In this document: positions 27,090-35,750 of the stretch, one piece after another
How the letters are laid out: the number at the start of each line of letters is the position of its first letter
Numbering within the stretch: the first letter of the stretch is position 1
NCBI GenBank assembly: GCA_963702595.1
Contig: CAVPDC010000013.1
Coordinates: forward strand, 372,001 to 436,000
Direction of reading: 5' to 3'
DNA: 64,000 bases
Source of the DNA: JALORV01 sp963702595
GTDB lineage: Bacteria; Pseudomonadota; Gammaproteobacteria; Burkholderiales; Burkholderiaceae_F
Program-made: the position numbers and the translations under genes
Notes under the pieces: generated by a model
Told to the model about the DNA's origin: nothing
Database searches by the model: none
What the model saw: the letters and a program-made list of their open reading frames with translations, nothing else

Positions 27090-28085
27090 TTGAACTCTTC
27101 CCGACCTTCCGTCTGCATCGTGACGCCGGCATCGCGCCAGGCGAACACCGGCAACTGGCATACCGCCGCGCGCTGGGCGCGCTTCCTGCGGCCGGACCAT
27201 CGCGTGCGAATCCTCGAGGAATGGGACGGCAAGCCGTGCGACGTGATGATTGCGCTGCACGCGCGACGCTCGGCCGATTCGATTGCGGCATTCCGCGCCG
27301 CGCATCCGGACCGCGGTCTCGGCGTCGTGCTGACCGGCACCGATCTGTACCGTGACCTGCCAGCGAACCGCGAGGCGCAGCGTTCACTGGCGCTTGCCGA
27401 CCGCCTCGTGGTGCTGCAGGAACTCGCTGCACAGGCTCTGCCCGCGAACCATCGCCCCAAGACCACGGTCATCTTCCAGTCGGCGCCGGCCCTGAAGCGA
27501 GGCGCGCGGCGGCGCCGGACCTTCGACGTCGCCGTGGTCGGCCACCTGCGTTACGAGAAGGACCCCCAAACCGTGATGCGCGTCGCGCTGGGGTTGCCCG
27601 CGACCTCGCACGTGCGCATCCTGCACGCCGGTGCAGCGCTCGAAGAGCGCTATGCCGCCGCCGCTCTGCGCACCGAGGCGCGGACGACGCGCTACCGGTG
27701 GCTGGGTGAACTCACCCGTACCCGCGCGCGCCAGCTGATGCGTCATGCCGCCCTGCTGCTGCACCCGTCAAAGATGGAAGGCGGCGCGCAGGCGGTGCTC
27801 GAAGCGATCCGCAGCGGGACGCCGGTAGTCGTCTCCAGCGCGGATGGCAACGTCGGCATGGTCGGGGGCCGCTATCCCGGCGTGTTCCGGGTCGGCGACG
27901 TACGCGAGGCGACCGAGCTGGTGGAACGCGCATCAACCGATCGTGCGTTCCTCCGCCGGCTGGCGTCGGCCTGCCGAGCCCGTGCCTGGCTCTTCAGCCC
28001 CAAGGTGGAGCGGGCTGCCGTGCGCGACCTCGTGCATCAGCTCCTCCATAATCGCGAGGTTCCGCGCCGTAGGTCCTCCCGATGA
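27090..28085 (+). CDS. senB: selenosugar synthase SenB (glycosyltransferase)
   Basis: 331 residues from a TTG at 27090 without a clear ribosome site. It is a GT-B glycosyltransferase: N-terminal VCIVTPASRQANTGNWHTAARWARFLR, and a donor-binding half with VAVVGHLRYEKDP, LLLHPSKMEGGAQAVLEAIRSGTPVVVS (the E-x7-E region). The sequence and the direct coupling to a selenophosphate synthase gene (ATGA overlap at 28082) match the SenB family, which joins selenophosphate to a UDP-sugar to give a selenosugar used for selenoneine. senA and egtD occur in the same window at 39.5-41.7 kb, which supports the assignment. Confidence 0.85.
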   Translation: MNSSRPSVCIVTPASRQANTGNWHTAARWARFLRPDHRVRILEEWDGKPCDVMIALHARRSADSIAAFRAAHPDRGLGVVLTGTDLYRDLPANREAQRSLALADRLVVLQELAAQALPANHRPKTTVIFQSAPALKRGARRRRTFDVAVVGHLRYEKDPQTVMRVALGLPATSHVRILHAGAALEERYAAAALRTEARTTRYRWLGELTRTRARQLMRHAALLLHPSKMEGGAQAVLEAIRSGTPVVVSSADGNVGMVGGRYPGVFRVGDVREATELVERASTDRAFLRRLASACRARAWLFSPKVERAAVRDLVHQLLHNREVPRRRSSR

Positions 28086-29131
28086 ACGCTCCCTCCGATC
28101 TGAAGATCAAGCTCACGTCCTTTTCGCATGGCGGCGGCTGCGGCTGCAAGATTGCACCCGGCGTTCTCGGCGAAATCCTCAAGGGCTCGCAGGGAATCGT
28201 CCCGCCACAGCTGCTGGTCGGCATCGAGACCGCCGACGACGCCGCCGTCTACCAGATCAACGACGAGCAGGCACTGATCGCGACGACCGACTTCTTCATG
28301 CCGATTGTCGATGACCCATACGACTTCGGACGCATCGCTGCGACCAACGCGATCTCCGACGTCTACGCGATGGGCGGTACGCCCATCATGGCGCTGGCGC
28401 TACTCGCGATGCCGGTGAACCAGCTGCCGCTCGAAGTGATACGCCGCATTGTCGAGGGTGGACAGGACGTCTGTGCAGCGGCCGGCATCCCGATCGCGGG
28501 CGGTCACACGATCGATTCGGTCGAGCCGATCTACGGCTTGGTGGCGCTCGGCCTCGTGCACCCGAAGAAGATCAAGAAGAACTCGGGCGCCAAAGCGGGT
28601 GACGTCCTCATCCTCGGCAAGCCACTCGGCGTTGGTATCTATTCGGCCGCACTAAAGAAAGATGCGCTCGACGCCGCCGGCTATGCGCAGATGATCGCCA
28701 ACACGACGAAGCTGAACACGCCCGGGCGGCGCCTGTCCGAAATGGACGCAGTGCACGCGCTGACCGACGTCACCGGCTTCGGCCTGCTCGGCCACCTGAA
28801 CGAAATCGCGCTCGGCAGCGGGCTGGCCGCAAAGTTGCGCGCACGCGACATCCCGCTGCTGCCCGGCGCCGCCCAACTCGCCGCCCAGGGCTACGTCACC
28901 GGCGCCTCCGGCCGCAACTGGGCCGGCTACGGCCAGCACGTGACGCTGAACAACGTCGACGACACGATGAAGGCGCTGCTGACCGACCCGCAGACCAGCG
29001 GAGGGCTGCTGGTCGCCTGCGCGCCGGACGCGGTCGACGCTGTGCAGGGGGTTTTCCGGGCCGAGGGCTTCGGAGCCGCAGCCGTCATCGGCGAACTTGC
29101 CGTCGGGCGCGGCATCACCATCGAGGGCTGA
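28082..29131 (+). CDS. selD: selenide, water dikinase (SelD / SenC)
   Basis: 349 residues. Makes selenophosphate from selenide and ATP. The catalytic glycine-rich N-terminus is SHGGGCGCKIAPG with cysteines (20 and 22) and Lys23; no in-frame UGA for selenocysteine. DDAAVY, TTDFFMPIVDDPYDFGRIAATNAISDVYAMGG, AGGHTID and DPQTSGGLL are the ATP/Mg motifs of the AIR synthase fold. Start codon overlaps the senB stop by 4 bases, so the product very likely feeds SenB; it could also serve tRNA selenation or Sec synthesis if those genes exist elsewhere. Confidence 0.95.
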   Translation: MNAPSDLKIKLTSFSHGGGCGCKIAPGVLGEILKGSQGIVPPQLLVGIETADDAAVYQINDEQALIATTDFFMPIVDDPYDFGRIAATNAISDVYAMGGTPIMALALLAMPVNQLPLEVIRRIVEGGQDVCAAAGIPIAGGHTIDSVEPIYGLVALGLVHPKKIKKNSGAKAGDVLILGKPLGVGIYSAALKKDALDAAGYAQMIANTTKLNTPGRRLSEMDAVHALTDVTGFGLLGHLNEIALGSGLAAKLRARDIPLLPGAAQLAAQGYVTGASGRNWAGYGQHVTLNNVDDTMKALLTDPQTSGGLLVACAPDAVDAVQGVFRAEGFGAAAVIGELAVGRGITIEG

Positions 29132-29517
29132 TTGCGCCTCACCGCAGCGCGCCATGTGCCCTACCGCGGCGGCCTCTTGCCTCGTCTAGCGTCCATCAAA
29201 AATGCCGAAATGTTGCCAAAAGTCGGCTTCGCCCGGGACTCGGCCAAAGCAACTTTGCCGTCACGGCTATTGCCCGGGCCCGGCTAGCAGGCGCCATTCT
29301 TAACGGAGTCGCGGAGTGTGCCGCCCAAGACCTGCGGCAGCGGCACGATGAGCACCATGCCGGAAACGAGTGTTTTGGCCAACAAGTGTGCCGATATGAA
29401 AACCCGGTGCCTGCTCTTCTCGCTCCTGCTGAAGTAGCGCGCAGACCGCCGGTGACCCTCGTTCCGGAAGCCCAGTCGGCCGCTACACTTGTTGCAATCG
29501 ACCGGAGCGCCCACCCG
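29132..29517. other. intergenic region between selD and hicB
   Basis: 386 bases with no supported gene. A CGC-TACACT sequence (29483-29488) about 30 bases before hicB may be its -10. This is the left border of the island that splits the sen genes; no integrase or direct repeat is visible. Confidence 0.4.
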
Positions 29518-29730
29518 ATGAAGCTCACCGCCGTCTACCAGAAGGTTCCCGAGGGCTTCATTGGCTTCGTGGAGGAACTGCCCGGTGCGAATGCCCAGGG
29601 TGAAACTCTCGAAGAGGCGCGCGACAGCCTGGCCGAGGCCGTGGAACTCGTGTTGGGAGCGAACCGCCAGCTTTCGGAGCTTTCGCTTAAGGGCAAAGAC
29701 GTCATCCGCGAACCGCTCATCGTCAACTGA
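29518..29730 (+). CDS. hicB: HicB-type antitoxin (short form)
   Basis: 70 residues from ATG 29518 with CGGAGC eleven bases upstream. MKLTAVYQKVPEGFIGFVEE and LPGANAQGETLEEARDSLAEAVELVL are the partial RNase-H-like fold of HicB antitoxins. No C-terminal DNA-binding helix is evident, so autoregulation may be weak. The stop overlaps the hicA start by one base (TGATG). The antitoxin precedes the toxin, the reverse of the E. coli hicAB order but seen elsewhere. Confidence 0.9.
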   Translation: MKLTAVYQKVPEGFIGFVEELPGANAQGETLEEARDSLAEAVELVLGANRQLSELSLKGKDVIREPLIVN

Positions 29731-29918
29731 TGAAGCGGGTCGACCTGGTCCGTTTCCTCCTGGACAACGGATGCAGGCTCCTGCGGGAAGGCGGACGTCA
29801 CTCGGTCTTCGTCAACGAGGCGACCGGTAAGGTTTCGACGGTACCCCGCCACCGCGAAATCAACGACCTCCTCGCGAGGAAGATCTGCAAGGACCTCGAG
29901 TTGCCCGGTCCGGTATGA
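29730..29918 (+). CDS. hicA: HicA-type mRNA interferase toxin
   Basis: 62 residues, the usual HicA size. MKRVDLVRFLLDNGCRLLRE then GGRHSVFVNEATGKVSTVPRHREIND gives the double-stranded-RNA-binding-like fold with the catalytic His in GGRHSVF. It would cleave mRNA when not bound by HicB. Coupled to hicB. Confidence 0.9.
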   Translation: MKRVDLVRFLLDNGCRLLREGGRHSVFVNEATGKVSTVPRHREINDLLARKICKDLELPGPV

Positions 29919-29985
29919 CTTGGGCCAGGCCACAGACTTGGCGGTTTGCCTAAGGTGTCGTTTGACGCGCGCCGAGCTGGCGCCG

Positions 29986-30014
29986 TTGTCATACAAAAAA
30001 ACAAAACGTATAGT
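29986..30014 (+). promoter_or_regulatory. sigma-70-type promoter of the nucleotidyltransferase gene
   Basis: TTGTCA at 29986-29991, 17-base spacer, TATAGT at 30009-30014. The spacer is A-rich against GC-rich surroundings. The -10 ends six bases before the ATG at 30021, so transcription should start at or next to the start codon, giving a leaderless mRNA. Confidence 0.7.
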
Positions 30015-30020
30015 ACGGCG

Positions 30021-31058
30021 ATGCCCGCCCGCTACGCCGAACTGTCCCTGTCCGCGCAGACCGCTTACGCGGAACTTGCCGAGCGCACGCGCGCGACCGA
30101 ACTGTCAGGTGCGCTCGGGGGAATTTCCGGTTCCTTCCACAAGAAGACGCAGCGAAAGGGTGTGGACTACTGGTACTTCACCTATCGCGAGCCAGGCGTC
30201 GAGCGGCCGCGCCTCGTCTATGTAGGCCCGGACTCCGCGGAGATCCGCAGCTTCGTCGAAAACTTCAAGAGCGCGCACGGGACTAGCCCGCTTGCGCCTC
30301 AGGCCCGGGCAGCCATCGCCCATGGCTGCACCCCCCTGGCGGCCAAGCACTTCCGTATCGTCAAGCGGCTGTCGGAGTACGGACTGTTCCGCGCCGGCGG
30401 CATCCTGATCGGTACTCACGCGTTCATCGCGATGGGCAATCTGCTCGGTGTGCGATGGCTGCATGGGACCGCTACGCTCGATATCGACTTCGCCCACGCG
30501 GGCCGAAACGTCTCCGTCGCTTTGCCTGCCGACCTCCAAATTGATGTTCACGGCGCGCTGGAATCGCTGAAGCTTGGGCTGCTGCCGATTAGCGAACTCG
30601 ACGGCAATCTCGGCGCCCAGTACCGGAGCAAGAACGATGCGGAGCTCCGGGTCGACTTCGTGACGAGCATGACGCGGACCGGCGAAGCGGTCCGCATGCC
30701 CGACCTCAACATCGCGCTCGAGCCGCTGAAGTTCATGGAGTTCTCGCTCGAAGGCACGACGCAGGGCTGTGTCTTCGCCAATGCTGGCGCTTGTACGGTT
30801 AACCTGCCATCGCCCGAGCGGTTCGCCATTCACAAGCTCATCGTCTTCGGCGAACGGCCGATCCGGGAGCGGACGAAGTCGGCCAAAGATTTACTTCAGG
30901 CGGCCGCAATTATCGAGTGGTGCCTTGCGAACGGGCGAAATGACGAACTCAAGGCCGCTTGGGAGGACGCGGCAAGGCGTGGACGGGGGTGGAAGCAACG
31001 CGCGTCCGAGGGTCGGCAGGCCCTGCTGCGACAGGCGCCCGCATTGGCCTTCGCCTAA
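30021..31058 (+). CDS. nucleotidyltransferase-fold protein (GSU2403-like)
   Basis: 345 residues from ATG 30021, which sits at the predicted transcription start. An N-terminal region (residues 1-110, SFHKKTQRKGVDYWYFTYREPG) precedes a nucleotidyltransferase-like domain: YGLFRAGGILIGTHAFIAMGNLLG and TLDIDFAHAG provide the GS-like loop and the DxD metal pair, then PSPERFAIHKLIVFGER and a helical tail. This pattern fits the GSU2403/NTP_transf_8 group, of unknown substrate, often in mobile or defence regions. A hairpin lies 47 bases after the stop. It follows hicBA by about 100 bases but has its own promoter. Confidence 0.75.
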   Translation: MPARYAELSLSAQTAYAELAERTRATELSGALGGISGSFHKKTQRKGVDYWYFTYREPGVERPRLVYVGPDSAEIRSFVENFKSAHGTSPLAPQARAAIAHGCTPLAAKHFRIVKRLSEYGLFRAGGILIGTHAFIAMGNLLGVRWLHGTATLDIDFAHAGRNVSVALPADLQIDVHGALESLKLGLLPISELDGNLGAQYRSKNDAELRVDFVTSMTRTGEAVRMPDLNIALEPLKFMEFSLEGTTQGCVFANAGACTVNLPSPERFAIHKLIVFGERPIRERTKSAKDLLQAAAIIEWCLANGRNDELKAAWEDAARRGRGWKQRASEGRQALLRQAPALAFA

Positions 31059-31100
31059 GGCGGACGCTATCCCGTAGCGTCAAGCACAACAAATTGCAAA

Positions 31101-31125
31101 ATAAAAAGGGCGCCAAGGCGCCCTT
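31101..31125 (-). terminator. Rho-independent terminator after micropeptide 1
   Basis: Stem AAGGGCGCC/GGCGCCCTT with a two-base loop; read on the minus strand it is followed by TTTATTTT. It lies 18 bases after the stop of the micropeptide gene and faces the end of the nucleotidyltransferase gene. Confidence 0.85.
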
Positions 31126-31143
31126 ATAGGCAAGACACGCCGC

Positions 31144-31251
31144 TTACTGCAGGGCGGCAACCATTCCCCCGCCGACTTGCGCTAGCTCGGTCAACGAGAG
31201 TTCAACGATTTCTTCTTTAACTTCAATGACTTGCTCAATGACTTGATCCAT
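31144..31251 (-). CDS. micropeptide 1 with double-glycine-type leader
   Basis: 35 residues, ATG at 31251 with AGAGGGG six bases upstream, TAA at 31146, then a strong terminator: a complete small transcription unit. The first half is acidic and amphipathic with a repeated QVIE pattern (MDQVIEQVIEVKEEIVE). The second half LSLTELAQVGGG fits the LSxxELxxIxGG leader consensus of class II bacteriocins and peptide pheromones. Cleavage after the glycines would leave MVAALQ (or GMVAALQ). It shares its design and VGGGM with micropeptide 2. The start is 267 bases from a divergent TPR-HD gene. No C39-peptidase exporter is in the window. Function as a signal peptide is inference; a tiny RiPP or bacteriocin is the alternative. 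Confidence 0.7.
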   Translation of the reverse strand: MDQVIEQVIEVKEEIVELSLTELAQVGGGMVAALQ

Positions 31252-31518
31252 GGGCGTCCCCTCTTTCCGCGGATGTTGAAGCAATCAATTTAGAACCATC
31301 TAACGTCGCTTATCGGCCGAATCAGCGCGTCCACATTAGCCAGGCGTCGTTCATGTACACGATCGGCTCGTCGCTTTAAGCCCTGCTGGGCTGGCCAGTC
31401 AGCGACGACGACATCCTGAAGGCGGTGACAGGAGCGGGTGAAGGCGACTTGGTGATGGTCGTCAAGCGACCTGGCGCGGCCTCGTCGGCCCCAAGGTCGT
31501 AATTCCACGGGGGCTGCA

Positions 31519-32994
31519 TTGAACGATCGTCTGGATGCGGTTGCAAACGGAGGAGCCGACGCGGTACTTGAGCTTTGGAATTGGGAACTGGATCCCGACC
31601 GCCAACTGCGAAAGCTGGAGGAAGAGGTCCGCCGACAATTCCGACAGCCGGGCGCGGCTACGCGTGCGTTCATGGTGGCCGCTGAAAGCACGTTGCTGGC
31701 GCTCCCAGAAGGCTACGAGCCAGTCTCGCGTTGCCTGGCATTACTCGACATTGGCGCATCCCACTACCTGGACGCGCATCCGGAAACCGCTCTAACCGCT
31801 GCGGGCGCAGCCGTCAGGCTCGCGGTCGTGGGCAAGGACACTGTAGCGGAGGCCCGTGCACGGATGGTCCACGGTGTTTTGCGGGGCGAGTGCTACGACT
31901 TCAAGGGCGCCCTGACCGAGCTGGAGCTGGCCCTGGAGCTCGCTCGCCGCGCGCAGGATCATTAACCGCGAGCGGCGGGTCCTGCAGAACTTGGGCGCTT
32001 GGCATATGAATGTAGGGCAATACGTCGAGGCGACGGCACTCATCACGCGTGTGCTGGAACTCGCTCGCAACAATGACTGGGAGATAGAGGCCATAGCGCT
32101 GCAGAACCTCGCCCTCGCGTCGTTACATCTGGGCGAGTTCCATGAAGGCGCGCGGTTCTTGCGCCAGTGGTTTGCTGCGGAGTTCCCCAAGGTCAGTGCG
32201 CATCAGCAACTGTTGCACGTTCAGGCGTTGTTTCATTTCGGGATTCTGCTGCTCGAGTTGGGCCAGATTGACGAGGCCACCCAGCAGGCGCGAACCGCAC
32301 GCGTTCTTGCGGATGAATCTGGGTCCGCCCAGGCGCAGACCTTGGCGCAGACCTTGGCGCAGACGCTTGGGGCGATCTTCAACACAGTACCGGCTTCGAC
32401 GAGGCGCACATCTATCGCAAGGCCAGGACGGCCTCGTTGCTGGCGAATGCGCTGGGCTGGTCGGAGGCTGAAACCAAAGCGTGCGCGACCGCTGCGGCAC
32501 TGTGCGACATCGGAATGGTGGTCATTCCCGCTTCACTCGCGATGCGGGCGCGAGGGCTTAACGAAGCGGAACACGCGATGATCGTGAAGGAGCACACGGG
32601 GTACGGAGCGAAGCTGCTGCGCAGCAGCCGCATCGGGGTGCTCGAGGCCGCCGCTGAAGCGGCTGAGTTTCACCACTGCCGCTGGGACGGGGTCGACTGC
32701 GCACGGGCGAAACAGGACATCCCGCTGGTTGCCCGCGTGGCGGCGCTCTGCAGCGCTTTCGACGCGCTTACCCACGATCGCCCATGGCGGAAAGCTAGAT
32801 CGGTCAGTGCCGCACTGCAAGACATCGAGGCCGGCGCTGGCAAGCAGTTCGACCCGGAACTGGCGGTGGCCTTTGTGGGGGCGATTCGCAGCGCTCACTG
32901 GAAGGCGCGGGACTGGGAGCAGTACCTCTCCGAAGAGGCAGAATCGATGAGCTTCGTAAGGGCTCTGAGGCTGCAGTCACAGTTGGGCCATTGA
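31519..32994 (+). pseudogene. TPR-HD protein 1 (frameshifted; degenerate HD-GYP domain)
   Basis: Three consecutive frames give one continuous protein of about 490 residues if two single-site shifts are repaired (near 31957 and in the G run near 32369-32372). It starts at TTG 31519 after GGGGG. The first 280 residues are TPR-like helices (ARARMVHGVLRGECYDFKGA, QNLALASLHLGEFHEGARFL, FGILLLELGQIDEATQQ). A 12-base tandem repeat encodes (AQTL)x3 just before the HD domain. In the HD domain TGFDEAHIYRKAR aligns with HDxxTGxHxxRV, but HDLGK is CDIGM and HHEKFDGTGYP is FHHCRWDG, so catalysis is unlikely even if the frame is intact. Partner of micropeptide 1 by position. The shifts could be sequencing errors. 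Confidence 0.7.
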
Positions 32995-33039
32995 GTCGCG
33001 CCTGCCGGCGTTTCGGACTACACGAATGTCGCTGACATC

Positions 33040-33072
33040 AAAACAAAACGGGCCCGTAGGCCCGTTTTGTAT
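33040..33072. terminator. bidirectional terminator between TPR-HD 1 and micropeptide 2
   Basis: Stem ACAAAACGGGCC/GGCCCGTTTTGT with loop CGTA at 33055-33058. A-rich on one side and T-rich on the other, so it can stop both the TPR-HD 1 transcript (stop at 32994) and the micropeptide 2 transcript (stop at 33106). Confidence 0.88.
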
Positions 33073-33105
33073 TCATCCGGTGATCAGTCAGATTGGTTGG
33101 CTACC

Positions 33106-33216
33106 TCAGGCAAAACACAAACCGCCCATTCCGCCACCAACCATCGCCAGCTGGATCTCATCCAGTTCAACGATCTGCTCTTCCACTTGCTCGACAACTT
33201 CAACGACTTGTTCCAT
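33106..33216 (-). CDS. micropeptide 2 with double-glycine-type leader
   Basis: 36 residues, ATG at 33216 with GGGGG upstream, TGA at 33106-33108, then the hairpin at 33040-33072. MEQVVEVVEQVEEQIVELDE then IQLAMVGGGMGGLCFA. It parallels micropeptide 1 (same length, acidic valine-rich leader, IVEL, LAxVGGGM). Aligning to the double-glycine consensus puts cleavage after GGG, leaving MGGLCFA, a hydrophobic heptapeptide with one cysteine. It is divergent from TPR-HD-GYP 2 (start 33360). Two independent copies with conserved design and terminators make a chance ORF unlikely. Role as a signal for the TPR protein is inferred. Confidence 0.72.
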   Translation of the reverse strand: MEQVVEVVEQVEEQIVELDEIQLAMVGGGMGGLCFA

Positions 33217-33301
33217 GGCAACCCCCGCGGTGGAGTTAAGTTTGATGAACCGATAAAGCACCAGTTAGCCGCCCAGTTGGCCGTTTCTAGCGGTTGACCC
33301 G

Positions 33302-33313
33302 GAGATTAATCTC
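33302..33313. promoter_or_regulatory. 12-bp perfect palindrome in the micropeptide 2 / TPR-HD-GYP 2 divergent region
   Basis: GAGATTAATCTC is its own reverse complement and lies in the 143-base divergent gap, an obvious operator position. No matching copy was seen upstream of micropeptide 1. Confidence 0.4.
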
Positions 33314-33359
33314 GTGATGGGGACCTGCCAAGTCTTTTTTTGAGCCGTCATTTTACATT

Positions 33360-35207
33360 ATGAAACCCAATGAGTTCGGCTCCTCGGATGCGCTGGCGGT
33401 CATTCCAACCAGCTGGGACGAGGATCCAACACCGCAACTTGCCAAGATGCGAGATGCGATTCAGGCGCAGATGGCAACGCCTACGCGCGATGCGCCGATG
33501 CTCGTTGCTTCGGCCTATGAGGCACTGAAGCGGTGCCGGGCGCTAACACTCCGGCTGAGGGTGCGGAGACACTCATCGACATAGCGACGTTTCACTACCT
33601 GGACTCGCACCCCGAGGCCGCCCTCGATCCCATCGCTGATGCCGTTCATGCTGCAACTGTTTGCGGCCACAGGAGTCTTGCCGCACGAGCCCACATGGTG
33701 TCAGGCGGCCTGCTCGGAGAGACCTACAACTTCACCGGCGCCGTGTCGCAGTTGACCCGCGCGCTCGAAATCGCCAAGGAAACTGGCGACACCGTTCGCG
33801 AAGGGCGAATCTGGAACAACCTGGGCGTCTGTCACCTAGATGCGGCCCAGTATGCAGACGCGCTGGCCATGTTCGAAAAGGCCCTCGACTTTGGGGACGC
33901 GGACCTAAAGAACATGGCGACTCAGAACATCGCGCTCGTGGCACTTCAGGTTAAGGACATCCCCAAAGGGATCGCCGCTGCCAAGGCGGCGATCGCCGCG
34001 TCACATGAACCAAAGACCGCCCACGAATGCCTGCTCAGGGTACAGACTGAACTGACGTTCACGAGGCTACTCCTTGAAGTGGACCAGATCGACGCAGCCG
34101 AGATGCACTCCCGCACTGCGCGAGAAATTGCCGCCAAGTCCGGCTCGTCTCAGGCCAAAGTTCTGGCGTCGCTGTGCGAGGCGCTGACCGACATCTGCCG
34201 GGGACGAACGGACCTTGGGGTCACACGCCTCAAGCGAACAATCGAAGAGGCACGTCGCGGATCGCCTGCGGCATTCCGGTTCGTGCTGATGGCTGGTGTC
34301 GAAGGCTATAAGAAAGCCGGCGAGCCTGACGTCGCCATCGTTCTGCTCAAGGAGTTGGTCGAACTCAACAAGCGAACCAAGGGTGCCGGGCTACTGCATC
34401 ACCTGCGCCGTGAACTGCGAGATGTCGACCTGGCGCTGGACGACATGGCAAGCGCGGCGTTAGTTGAGCAGGAGACCGCGTTGCTTGTCGGTCAAGGCGA
34501 CCCGGCACCGCGCGAGCGAGATTCCGATTGTTCGAGCGCGCCTCGGTCGGTGCCGAACTACACGACGACGAGACCGGCTTCCATGTTTTCCGAGTGGGAA
34601 CAATGTCGCGGGAGTTGGGCCGGGCATTTGGCATGTCGGAGGACACGTGCCAGGTCATGGACTACGCAGCGCGCCTGCACGATCTCGGCAAGATCAGTTT
34701 GCCGGAAGGCCTGCTGATGAAACCGGGAAGTTCACCCCGGCGGAGAGGTCCATCATGGAGACGCATACGACCGAGGGCGCACGGCTGATACGCGAGGGCA
34801 GCAAAGGATTGGTGCCGATGCACATCGCCGAGGAAATCGCGCTCGGTCACCACGAGAAGTTCGACGGCACCGGCTATCCGAATAAGCTCAAGGGAAACCT
34901 GATTCCTATCAGTGCACGCATTGTCGCTCTTGCCGACGTTTTCGACGCACTGACCCACGCGCGCTGCTACAAGCCTGCCTGGACCATCGACGACTCCCTG
35001 CGGGAGATAGCGGCGCAGCGTGGCAGGCACTTCGACCCGGACTTGACGGACCTCTTCCTCAAGCTGGTGCCGGACATGATGCGCAAGAACGGCGACATCG
35101 AGTCGTACCTGTCAGCCAGCGGCCGCAACAACCCGTTCATCCGCGATCGCGCGGCCATCAACCGCGAACTCAGGGGTGACGGGGGGCTGTTCGATGGGCG
35201 CCTCTGA
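33360..35207 (+). pseudogene. TPR-HD-GYP protein 2 (cyclic-di-GMP phosphodiesterase family, frameshifted)
   Basis: About 615 residues when three single-base shifts (near 33530, 34520 and 34724) are repaired. ATG 33360 follows an AT-rich stretch. Residues 60-370 are TPR repeats (GRIWNNLGVCHLDAAQYADA, ATQNIALVALQVKDIPKGIA), similar along their length to TPR-HD 1. The C-terminal HD-GYP domain is complete: HDDETGFHVFRVG, AARLHDLGKISLPEGLLMKP, METHTTEGARLI, LGHHEKFDGTGYPNKLKG, ARIVALADVFDALTHARCYKPAW. Such domains hydrolyse cyclic-di-GMP. TPR receptors that bind short exported peptides are known in Gram-positive RRNPP systems; here the output would be an HD-GYP enzyme. Shifts at AAG-GCG, CCC-GGG type sites suggest sequencing loss of one base. 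Confidence 0.75.
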
Positions 35208-35750
35208 CGCCGTCTGGATCCTGAGCGCGCTCGGCGACGTTGTAGAAGGACTCGACCGATACCGAGCGGCGCCACGATTCATCAATCGACCCAACATCGG
35301 AACGTTGCACTTCCTGCCGATGCCGGCAGGCATGAGGTCGATGTGGGGCGTGGTCAAGCGCTACCCGGACGAGCCCGAACCCTTTCACGCGGTTTTCGAG
35401 GTGGAAGGAGACAGCGAGCCGTGCATAACCCAGGAGGCGCACTACACCGCTGTCCGTCGGCTCGAGGCGCACTACCTAGGGAGCGCCGCGCCGGTGCTTC
35501 TTGGGATGATGCAGAAGCTTCCAGGCGGAATCGTGCCCCCTATCGGCCCTGTCGAAATTGAAGACTTCCGCACCGTGTCGCTCGTATCCCCCCGGCACCC
35601 TTCGGCGGCGATGCGTGGCAACTCCGTTACCGTCACCGCGCCTTACCCAGGTGCGTCTTCGAGATCGAGCACAGGTTTGCGAACATTGTCGACGCGTCGA
35701 TCTTCGTCGAGCCCGCATTCTGTCCAGTGTCGCCGAGGCCGAACGCTTGA
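35194..35750 (+). pseudogene. unknown protein coupled to TPR-HD-GYP 2 (one frameshift)
   Basis: ATG 35194 lies inside the last codons of the HD-GYP gene (stop 35207), preceded by GACGGGGGG, so translation is coupled. Frame one reads MGASDAVWILSALGDVVEG ... VEIEDFRTVSLVSP; adding one C to the run at 35588-35593 continues it as PAPFGGDAWQLRYRHRALPR ... VEPAFCPVSPRPNA and stop, about 186 residues. No known motif; compact mixed alpha/beta composition, no signal peptide. Unrecognised family; probably part of the same signalling unit. Confidence 0.5.

Noticed and set aside
28082..29131. Selenocysteine codon in selD
   Set aside because: The GCGC motif is encoded by two TGC cysteine codons and no in-frame TGA occurs.
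29284..29514. Minus-strand frame ending PQVLGGTLRDSVKNGAC, with a GG motif reminiscent of the micropeptides
   Set aside because: No leader consensus, no terminator, and no receptor gene beside it; probably chance.
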